From Pseudomonadota bacterium (GTDB taxonomy: Bacteria; Pseudomonadota; Alphaproteobacteria; Rhodospirillales; Magnetospirillaceae): 49,291 bases of DNA. Shown here one piece after another: positions 43,495 to 49,291 of this stretch. The notes under the pieces were generated by a model. The model was not told the DNA's origin, searched no databases, and saw only the letters and a program-made list of their open reading frames with translations. Position 1 is the stretch's first letter. The number at the start of each line of letters is the position of its first letter. The stretch spans positions 1 through 49,291 of the forward strand of contig JAFAAW010000029.1 in the NCBI GenBank assembly GCA_023426365.1, written 5' to 3'. Position numbers and translations under genes: made by a program.

Positions 43495-44295
43495 TCACGC
43501 CGTCGGGCAGAACACGCCGGCGGGGGACAGGGTGAAAATCTCGCAGCCGGTGGCGGTGACGCCGATGGAATGCTCGAACTGGGCCGACAGCGACTTGTCC
43601 TTGGTGACCGCGGTCCAGCCATCGGCCAGGATCTTGGTCTCGGCCTTGCCGGCGTTGATCATGGGCTCGATGGTGAAGAACATGCCTTCCTTCAGCACCA
43701 GGCCGTGGCCGGGCTTGCCGTAATGCATGACGTTGGGCGGCTCGTGGAACACGCGGCCCAGGCCGTGGCCGCAAAAGTCGCGCACCACGGAAAAGCGCTG
43801 CTTTTCCACGAAGGACTGGATGGCCCAGCCGATGTCGCCCAGGGTGGCGCCGGGGCGCACGACCTCGAGCGCGCGCATCAGCGCCTCGTGGGTGACGTCC
43901 ACCAGCTTCTTCGCCTTCACGCCCGGCTTGCCCACATAATACATGCGGCTGGAATCGCCGTGCCAGCCATCGACGATGGGGGTCACGTCGATGTTGACGA
44001 TGTCGCCGTCCTCGAGCTTCTTGTCGCCGGGGATGCCGTGGCACACCACGTGATTGACCGAGGTGCAGATCGAGCGGGGAAAGCCGCGATAGTTCAGCGG
44101 CGCCGAAATGCCGCCGCGCTCGGCGATGAAGTCGGAACACAACCGGTCCAGTTCGGCGGTGGTGACGCCGGGCCTCACATACGGGCCGATGAAATCCAGC
44201 GCCTCTGCCGCCAGCCGGCCGGCCTTGCGCATCCCTTCGAAGTCCTCGGGGCCGTGCAGGGGAATGCGGCCCGATTCGCGCTCGTCACTTTCCAT
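43495..44295 (-). CDS. map: methionine aminopeptidase, type I
   Basis: A 266-residue dinuclear-metal enzyme that removes N-terminal Met from new proteins. The ligands are in DVTPIVDGWHGD (Asp pair), FCGHGLGRVFHEPPNV (His), FTIEPMINAG (Glu) and QFEHSIGV (Glu). The family cysteine region CTSVNHVVCHGIPGD is intact. Start ATG 44295 is five bases after the sfsA stop. A terminator follows. Confidence 0.96.
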   Translation of the reverse strand: MESDERESGRIPLHGPEDFEGMRKAGRLAAEALDFIGPYVRPGVTTAELDRLCSDFIAERGGISAPLNYRGFPRSICTSVNHVVCHGIPGDKKLEDGDIVNIDVTPIVDGWHGDSSRMYYVGKPGVKAKKLVDVTHEALMRALEVVRPGATLGDIGWAIQSFVEKQRFSVVRDFCGHGLGRVFHEPPNVMHYGKPGHGLVLKEGMFFTIEPMINAGKAETKILADGWTAVTKDKSLSAQFEHSIGVTATGCEIFTLSPAGVFCPTA

Positions 44296-44300
44296 TTCAC

Positions 44301-45014
44301 TCAGTTCCCACGGCTGTCCAGGTCGATGGGCAGCCGACCTTTGATGGTGATTTCCTCAAGCGTCATGCTGCAGGTATAGCAGATCGCTTCCACGCCGTCG
44401 CCCACGGCTGCCCGCAGACCGTCGGCATAGGCCGGATCGATGTCGGCGGCGGGGCGGAAGGCCGCGCAATCCTCGCGCTGGACCAGATACAGCATGACCG
44501 CCCTGGCGCCTTCGGCCACCATGTCGCGCAATTCCACCAGATGCTTGGCGCCGCGCACGGTGACCGCGTCGGGAAACTCGGCCCACTCGCCCCGCTTCAG
44601 GTGGACGTTCTTGACCTCCACATAGCATGTGGGGCGGTCGGGCGATTCCAGCAACAAGTCGATGCGCGAGTTCTTGCCGTACTTCACCTCGCGGCGGATG
44701 GTCGCATAGCCGGCCAGTTCGGGGATGTGCCCGGCGGCGATGGCCTCGGCGGCGATCAGGTTGGGCCAGGCGGTGTTGACGCCGATCAGCGCGCCGTCCA
44801 CCCGGCACAGTTCCCAGCTCCAGGCCAGCTTGCGGGTCGGGCTGTTGGCGGGCGACAGCCACACCTCCATGCCCGGCGCGCAGGTTCCCAGCATGGCGCC
44901 GGAATTGGCGACGTGGGCGGTGACTTCCTCGCCGGTGTCGAGCACGACGTCGGCCAGGAAACGCTTGTAGCGGCGGATCAGGCTGCCGCGAACCAAGGGA
45001 AGCGGGAAACGCAT
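44301..45014 (-). CDS. sfsA: SfsA family protein
   Basis: A 237-residue protein of the SfsA family, first linked to maltose metabolism in E. coli, with an OB-like N-terminal part and a nuclease-like PD-(D/E)xK C-terminal fold. Signature segments are FLADVVLDTGE, ANSGAMLG, SRIDLLL with YVEVKNVHL downstream, and FPDAVTVRGAKHLVEL. Biochemical function is unsettled. It is five bases upstream of map and three bases after the methyltransferase gene, so an operon is likely. Confidence 0.92.
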   Translation of the reverse strand: MRFPLPLVRGSLIRRYKRFLADVVLDTGEEVTAHVANSGAMLGTCAPGMEVWLSPANSPTRKLAWSWELCRVDGALIGVNTAWPNLIAAEAIAAGHIPELAGYATIRREVKYGKNSRIDLLLESPDRPTCYVEVKNVHLKRGEWAEFPDAVTVRGAKHLVELRDMVAEGARAVMLYLVQREDCAAFRPAADIDPAYADGLRAAVGDGVEAICYTCSMTLEEITIKGRLPIDLDSRGN

Positions 45015-45017
45015 GGG

Positions 45018-45911
45018 TCAGTCGAAATTGGGCTTCAGCAGTTCATGGGCCAGCGACACCTGGCCCGAACCGGGCGCCAGCGGCTGCTGCTGGCTGGGAT
45101 GCGGCCGCCAGGCGGTCATGGTCAGCACCTGGAAGGTGACGGGCACGCGCCCCTCGGCATCGGCGAACAGGTCCTGGTAGCGCGCCAGCCCGTGCAGCAG
45201 GGTGGCGCGGCGGCTCAAGGACTTCCGCTGTTCGGCCACCGCGTTGGTCTCGCCCATGCCGCGCAGATCGGCCAAAAGGCGCATTGGATCGCCATAGGCG
45301 ACGTTCACCGTGTCGGCGTCCACCACCGGCAGGGCGAAGCCCGCCCGCTGCAACAGCCCGCCCAGGTCGCGCACATCGGCAAAGGGCGACACGCGCGGGC
45401 TTAGTCCGCCTTCCTCGGCCATTTCGGCCTCGGCCAGGGATTGGCGCAGTTCCTTCAGGGTCTCGCCGCCCAGCATGGCGCACAGGAACAGGCCGTCGGG
45501 CTTGAGTACGCGGCGGATCTGCACCAGGGTGCCCGGCAGGTCGTTGACCCAATGAAGCGACAGGCACGACATCACCAGATCGAAACTGGCATCGGCAAAG
45601 GGCAGCCATTCCTCGTCGGCGGCCAGGGTCGGCCGGCCGTTGGTGGCCGCGCGCGCCGCCATGCGGGGGCTGATGTCGCATTGCACCAGGGTCTGGATGC
45701 CGCCGCGCTTGCCCAGGGTGTCGGCCATCTCGCCGGTGTGGCAGCCCAAATCCAGCGCCGTGGGGAAAGTGCGGGTGACGTCGCTGAGCCGGTCGGCCAG
45801 CCGCTCGGCCACTTCGCGGACCAGGAAGTCATAGTTGGCGAAATGCGGGGCGGCACGGTCGCGATGCTTGCGCACCAGCGAGCGGTCGAAGATTCTGATT
45901 GCGTCAGCCAT
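45018..45911 (-). CDS. BioC/NDUFAF5-like SAM methyltransferase
   Basis: A 297-residue class I methyltransferase. The SAM loop is ALDLGCHTGEMA near 52-63, and post-II and post-III motifs are WLPFADASFDLVMSCLSLHW and RVLKPDGLFL. It resembles BioC and the NDUFAF5-type proteins of alphaproteobacteria and mitochondria. The substrate is unknown; biotin synthesis genes are absent nearby. ATG 45911 has no clear Shine-Dalgarno, and only 44 bp separate it from the divergent comF start, so a leaderless or very short-leadered message is possible. Confidence 0.85.
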   Translation of the reverse strand: MADAIRIFDRSLVRKHRDRAAPHFANYDFLVREVAERLADRLSDVTRTFPTALDLGCHTGEMADTLGKRGGIQTLVQCDISPRMAARAATNGRPTLAADEEWLPFADASFDLVMSCLSLHWVNDLPGTLVQIRRVLKPDGLFLCAMLGGETLKELRQSLAEAEMAEEGGLSPRVSPFADVRDLGGLLQRAGFALPVVDADTVNVAYGDPMRLLADLRGMGETNAVAEQRKSLSRRATLLHGLARYQDLFADAEGRVPVTFQVLTMTAWRPHPSQQQPLAPGSGQVSLAHELLKPNFD

Positions 45912-45955
45912 ACAGGCTATATGGCACGGCCGACCGGCCGGGGAAAGTGCGAATC

Positions 45956-46693
45956 ATGCGCAGTGGAAGTGTCTTGCGTTGGGCGTTGGATGCCGTGTTG
46001 CCGCCCTTGTGCCTGTCGTGCGGCGCGGTGGTGGGCGAGCCCGGCAGCCTGTGCCCCGCCTGCTGGGCGGCCATGGAGTTTCTGGCCGCGCCCTTATGCG
46101 ACGCCTGCGGCCATCCGTTCGACGTCGATCCCGGGATTGGCGCCGCCATGCTGTGCGCCCCCTGTCTGGCCAAGGCGCCGCCCTGGGGGCGGGCACGCGC
46201 CGTGCTGCGCTATGACGGCGCCTCGAAGCCCCTGATCCTCAGATTCAAGCATGCCGACCGGCTGGAGGGCGCGCCCGCCTTCGCGCGCTGGATGGCGCGC
46301 GCCGGGGCCGATTTGCTGGAGTGCGCCGAATTGGTGGTGCCGGTGCCGCTGCACCGCTGGCGCCTGCTGGCGCGGCGCTACAACCAGGCCGCCGTGCTGG
46401 CCCTGGCGCTGGCCCGCCTGGGCGGGGTGCCGGCGCTGCCCGACGCCTTGGTGCGCGTGCGCCGCACCCTGCCGCAAGGGCACATGGACCGCGACCAGCG
46501 CCGCCGCAACGTGTCGGGCGCCTTTGCCGTCCCGCCGCGCCGGCGCGCCCAGGTGGCGGGACGGCGGGTGCTGCTGGTGGACGACGTGCTGACCACCGGC
46601 GCCACCGCGGGCGAATGCGCGCGCGTGCTGCGCGCCAATGGGGCGGCGGCGGTGGATGTATTGACGCTGGGGCGGGTGGTGTTCGGCGCCTGA
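45956..46693 (+). CDS. ComF family phosphoribosyltransferase-like protein
   Basis: A 245-residue ComF-type protein. An N-terminal zinc-finger-like part has Cys pairs (CLSCG, CPAC, CDACG, CAPC over about 19-80). The phosphoribosyltransferase fold follows with the PRPP loop VLLVDDVLTTGAT near 208-220. ComF acts in DNA uptake in naturally competent bacteria; here a competence role is unproven. ATG 45956 has GGGGAAAG upstream. First gene of the comF-grxC-nitrilase run. Confidence 0.9.
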   Translation: MRSGSVLRWALDAVLPPLCLSCGAVVGEPGSLCPACWAAMEFLAAPLCDACGHPFDVDPGIGAAMLCAPCLAKAPPWGRARAVLRYDGASKPLILRFKHADRLEGAPAFARWMARAGADLLECAELVVPVPLHRWRLLARRYNQAAVLALALARLGGVPALPDALVRVRRTLPQGHMDRDQRRRNVSGAFAVPPRRRAQVAGRRVLLVDDVLTTGATAGECARVLRANGAAAVDVLTLGRVVFGA

Positions 46694-46730
46694 CCCGCTA
46701 TATTATGGCAAGGATCAACAGGAGTTCCCG

Positions 46731-46994
46731 ATGGCCGATATCGAGATTTACACCACCCAGGTCTGCCCTTATTGCGTCCGCGCCAAGCGCCTGTTCGAGA
46801 AGAAGGGCGCCGCCTATCGGGAAATCGATGTCTCCCATGATGCCGACCTGCGCGAGGCCATGACCCAGCGCGCCGGCGGCCGCCGCACCGTGCCGCAGAT
46901 TTTCATCAACGGCGAACATATCGGCGGCTGCGACGACCTCTACGCGCTGGACGCCAAGGGCGGCCTGGACGCCAAGCTGGGTGCGGGCGCGTGA
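46731..46994 (+). CDS. grxC: glutaredoxin 3
   Basis: An 87-residue thioredoxin-fold thiol reductase with the dithiol active site CPYC (residues 12-15), the cis-Pro loop TVPQIFI near 53-59 and the glutathione-binding GGCDDL near 65-70. It uses glutathione to reduce disulfides. AGGAG precedes the ATG. Its stop overlaps the next start by GTGA. Confidence 0.95.
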   Translation: MADIEIYTTQVCPYCVRAKRLFEKKGAAYREIDVSHDADLREAMTQRAGGRRTVPQIFINGEHIGGCDDLYALDAKGGLDAKLGAGA

Positions 46995-47824
46995 ACCCGG
47001 TGTTCAAGGCGGCGTGCCTGCAGGTCAACGCCACCACCGACCTGCAGCACAACATCGACGTCGCCATGCGCTATGCGGTCGAGGCCCGCGCCGCCGGCGC
47101 CGAACTGATCCTGATGCCGGAAAACGTGGCGATGATGGAGTGGGGACGCTCCAACATCGTGCTCAAGGCCATGCCCGAGGACGACCATCTGGCGCTCAAG
47201 GCCTTCCGCGAGCTGGCGAAGGAACTGAACTGCTACATCCACACCGGCACCCTGGCAGTGCTGCTGGATGGCGGCATGGTCGCCAACCGCACCTATGTGC
47301 TGCGGCCCGACGGCGTCGCCATCGCCAAGTACGACAAGATCCACATGTTCGACGTGGATCTGGGCCTGGGCGAGGTCTATCGCGAAAGCGTGACCTTCCA
47401 GCCGGGCGACCGCGCCGTGGCCGCGCGCCTGCCGTGGGGCAAGCTGGGCCTGTCGGTGTGCTACGACCTGCGCTTCCCCCACCTGTTCCGGGCGCTGGCC
47501 AAGGCGGGCTGCGACTTCCTGGCGGTGCCGGCGGCGTTCACCAAGGTGACCGGCAAGGCGCATTGGCACGTCCTGTTGCGCGCCCGCGCCATCGAGACCG
47601 GCTGCTATGTGTTCGCCCCCGCCCAATGCGGCACCCACGCCAACAACCGCGAGACCTATGGCCACGCCCTGATCATCTCGCCCTGGGGTGAAGTCCTGGC
47701 CGACGCGCTGGAACAGCCGGGCTGGATCATGGCCGACATCGATCCCCGCAAGGTGGCCGATGCCCGCAAGAAGATCCCTTGCCTGGATCACGACCGGCCG
47801 TTCGCCATGCCGCCGCGCGATTAG
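46991..47824 (+). CDS. carbon-nitrogen hydrolase, Nit1-like
   Basis: A 277-residue nitrilase-superfamily amidohydrolase with the catalytic triad Glu (LMPENVAM near 44), Lys (KYDKIHMFD near 116) and Cys (LSVCYDLRFP near 157). It resembles the Nit1/deaminated-glutathione amidase branch, which fits the neighbouring glutaredoxin gene. The start is GTG 46991, coupled to grxC. Its 3' end overlaps the convergent methyltransferase gene by 4 bp. Confidence 0.93.
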   Translation: MNPVFKAACLQVNATTDLQHNIDVAMRYAVEARAAGAELILMPENVAMMEWGRSNIVLKAMPEDDHLALKAFRELAKELNCYIHTGTLAVLLDGGMVANRTYVLRPDGVAIAKYDKIHMFDVDLGLGEVYRESVTFQPGDRAVAARLPWGKLGLSVCYDLRFPHLFRALAKAGCDFLAVPAAFTKVTGKAHWHVLLRARAIETGCYVFAPAQCGTHANNRETYGHALIISPWGEVLADALEQPGWIMADIDPRKVADARKKIPCLDHDRPFAMPPRD

Positions 47825-48342
47825 GCCCCGGGAAGCGGGTGCGGGCCGGGGCCGTGGACGGCGCAGATGCGCTGGACCACCGCCCGGTCCGCCACCACGC
47901 CGTCCTCGAAGGCGACCACCGTCAGCCCGTGGGCAAGCGCCAGCAACTCGCCCCGCTGCAACAGGAAATCGGGGCTGCGCGGCCGGCCATAGGCTTCGTT
48001 GCCGGCGGCGAAGGTCTCATAGATCAGCACGCCGCCTTCGGCCAAGGCCCCCCTGAGCGCGGGAAACAGCGGGCGCCACAGGTAATTGGTCACCACCACC
48101 GCGTCGAATCGCCGCCCCGGCAGCGGCCAGGGTGCGCCGTTCTCCAGGTCGGCGGCGATCAGCTCGGCGCCGGCGGCGTCGGTGCCGCCCAAATCGCGGT
48201 CGATGCCGGTGACGGCATGGCCACGCGCCAGGAAATGGCGGCAATGGCGGCCGCCGCCGCAAGCCACGTCCAGCACGCTTCCCTGGCGCCGCACCAGGGG
48301 GGCGAAGCGCGCCACCCAGGGCGAAGATCCGTCTGCGGTCAT
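47821..48342 (-). CDS. small class I SAM methyltransferase
   Basis: A 173-residue methyltransferase of the TehB/UbiE-like group. The SAM loop VLDVACGGGRHCRHF lies near 23-37, the acidic GIDRD near 46-50, and motif IV is FDAVVVTNYL. There are no substrate clues. It is convergent with the nitrilase gene and divergent from the DUF1178 gene; the 66 bp between the latter two hold a strong promoter. Confidence 0.87.
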   Translation of the reverse strand: MTADGSSPWVARFAPLVRRQGSVLDVACGGGRHCRHFLARGHAVTGIDRDLGGTDAAGAELIAADLENGAPWPLPGRRFDAVVVTNYLWRPLFPALRGALAEGGVLIYETFAAGNEAYGRPRSPDFLLQRGELLALAHGLTVVAFEDGVVADRAVVQRICAVHGPGPHPLPGA

Positions 48343-48355
48343 TCCCCTAATCCCG

Positions 48356-48383
48356 TTGTCATTCCGCGCAATGTTCCTATAAA
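48356..48383 (+). promoter_or_regulatory. sigma-70-type promoter of the DUF1178 gene
   Basis: A -35 TTGTCA (48356-48361; 5 of 6) is followed by a 16-bp spacer and -10 TATAAA (48378-48383; 5 of 6). The predicted transcript starts near 48390, giving a leader of roughly 18 bases that contains GGAAGGG ahead of ATG 48408. Confidence 0.7.
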
Positions 48384-48407
48384 GGGGGGCGGAAGGGTTG
48401 GATAGTT

Positions 48408-48818
48408 ATGATTCTGTTCCAGTTGCGCTGCCCTCACGATCATCATTTCGAGGGCTGGTTCAAGGACAATGCCGGCTATGACGCGCAGGCCGCCGCGGGC
48501 GAGATCGCCTGCCCGGTCTGCGGCGACACGGGTGTGACCAAGGCGATCATGGCGCCCCGCCTGAACAAGGCCACCGGCCAGACGCTGGACGCCCAGGGCG
48601 CGGCGCGCGAAATGCGCCGCCTGCTGATCGAGATGCGCCAGCAGGTGGAACAGAACTGCGACTATGTGGGCGACCGCTTCGCCGAGGAAGCGCGCAAGAT
48701 TCATTACGGCGACGTGGAAGAACGCGCGATCTATGGCGAGGCGTCGGCCGAGCAGGCCGCCGAGCTGGAGGAGGAGGGGATCGCGGTGTCCCGCATCCCC
48801 TGGCTGCGAGACAATTGA
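48408..48818 (+). CDS. DUF1178 family protein
   Basis: A 136-residue protein of the alphaproteobacterial DUF1178 family. A possible zinc ribbon is formed by Cys8 (RCPHDHHFEGWF) and the CPVCG pair near 35-39. An acidic helix (EASAEQAAELEEEG) precedes the conserved C-terminal end. The function is unknown. The single-gene transcript has its own promoter and a terminator. Confidence 0.88.
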   Translation: MILFQLRCPHDHHFEGWFKDNAGYDAQAAAGEIACPVCGDTGVTKAIMAPRLNKATGQTLDAQGAAREMRRLLIEMRQQVEQNCDYVGDRFAEEARKIHYGDVEERAIYGEASAEQAAELEEEGIAVSRIPWLRDN

Positions 48819-48855
48819 GGGCGACCTGCCGTCTGCCTGAGGACAGACCTGAATG

Positions 48856-48890
48856 AAAAAAGGGCGCTTCGTGTTCGCGAAGCGCCCTTT
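48856..48890. terminator. bidirectional terminator
   Basis: Eleven-bp arms (AGGGCGCTTCG at 48861-48871 and CGAAGCGCCCT at 48878-48888) enclose a six-base loop, flanked by AAAAA on the left and TTT on the right. It serves the DUF1178 gene and, on the minus strand, the RodZ-like gene. Confidence 0.8.
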
Positions 48891-48918
48891 GCATTCGTCG
48901 CGTGGGGATCGGGGGCGG

Positions 48919-49291
48919 TCAGCCGCCGGCCGCCAGCTTGTCGGGGTCCAGCTTGATGTCGCGGCGAACCTGGCCGGCATTGCCCAGCGGCGCCGCCTTC
49001 TTGCCGTCCACGGTGATTTCCAGCGCGCCGGCATTGCCCACCATCAAGGTCAGGCCGGGCCGGTTGGGCACCATATAGCTGTCGCCACGGCGCAGCAGGC
49101 GCGACAGCAGAAGCTGGCCGTCCATTTCGCGCACCTGCACCCAGCAATCGTCCACCGCGGCTTTCAGTTGGATACGGGAATCCGCATGCTCCTGGCCGAT
49201 CACCTTGCCGTCGGGAACCGGGGCTGCGGCCGGCGTCGCCGCCGGCGGCGTGGCCGGCGCGGCGGTCTGCATGGGGGCGGCGGGGCTTGCG
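48919..49291 (-). CDS. RodZ-like protein, C-terminal part (5' end outside window)
   Basis: The last 123 codons of a gene that continues beyond the window edge: the frame is open to 49291 and the ATG at 49272 lies inside a Pro/Ala-rich linker. The visible part is the C-terminal periplasmic domain of RodZ-type proteins (DUF4115), including RIQLKAAVDDCWVQVRE, LLRRGDSYMVP, the LTLMVGNAGALEI strand and KLDPDKLA at the end. RodZ links MreB to the wall-elongation machinery. The cytoplasmic helix-turn-helix and membrane segment are not in view. Confidence 0.85.
   Translation of the reverse strand, partial: ASPAAPMQTAAPATPPAATPAAAPVPDGKVIGQEHADSRIQLKAAVDDCWVQVREMDGQLLLSRLLRRGDSYMVPNRPGLTLMVGNAGALEITVDGKKAAPLGNAGQVRRDIKLDPDKLAAGG

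Overview
The window is GC-rich, densely packed chromosomal DNA with short intergenic gaps and many ATGA-type gene overlaps. Several gene neighbourhoods look alphaproteobacterial: comF-grxC-nitrilase-methyltransferase-DUF1178, a DUF2066/CDP-alcohol phosphatidyltransferase/PerM/Hda run, and ppk-ppx beside a SixA phosphatase. I infer a Rhodospirillales organism, possibly Magnetospirillum-like, but nothing here fixes the genus. I found no tRNA, rRNA, CRISPR array, insertion sequence or prophage.

0.2-11.1 kb is the accessory region and the main point of interest. After a metallophosphoesterase (minus), a plus-strand operon encodes a FkbM-type methyltransferase, a cytochrome P450, an HMG-CoA-synthase-like enzyme, a TTG-started acyl carrier protein, a ketosynthase whose active-site Cys is Ser, and a PksH-like enoyl-CoA hydratase. 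These last four are the core of the beta-branching (HMGS) cassette known from trans-AT and hybrid polyketide synthases, yet no PKS module is present. A convergent minus-strand operon encodes a solute-binding protein, a highly divergent DAACS-type symporter, a second acyl carrier protein and an AsnB-like amidotransferase. The 3' ends of the two operons overlap by 37 bp. My reading is a compact pathway that builds a branched acyl chain on carrier proteins, amidates and oxidises it, and senses or moves a related compound.

11.2-28.4 kb is mixed core genome: a cation diffusion facilitator and pdxH (minus), a glycine-zipper lipoprotein and a type II DnaJ (plus), a GAF-GGDEF diguanylate cyclase, an MBL-fold hydrolase, a three-gene MacAB/Lol-like efflux operon, a YihY-family membrane protein, fabI and aroC, an orphan HigA-type antitoxin, sppA with an SDR, and a chemoreceptor.

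28.5-35.7 kb has purM-purN (minus, with purM apparently starting at ATT) and a divergent operon of a DUF2066 protein, a CDP-alcohol phosphatidyltransferase, a PerM-like permease and Hda (initiation control). A PepSY protein, a hexapeptide acetyltransferase and a SixA-like phosphatase follow. 35.7-40.8 kb carries ppk and ppx (polyphosphate synthesis and breakdown) and an RTX-repeat protein.

40.8-43.3 kb holds two tandem paralogues of a family I do not recognise. 43.5-49.3 kb has map, sfsA and a BioC-like methyltransferase (minus), then comF, grxC and a nitrilase-family amidohydrolase (plus), a small methyltransferase (minus), a DUF1178 protein with a clear sigma-70 promoter, and the C-terminal end of a RodZ-like protein cut off by the window edge. 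No stretch longer than about 250 bp lacks a gene.
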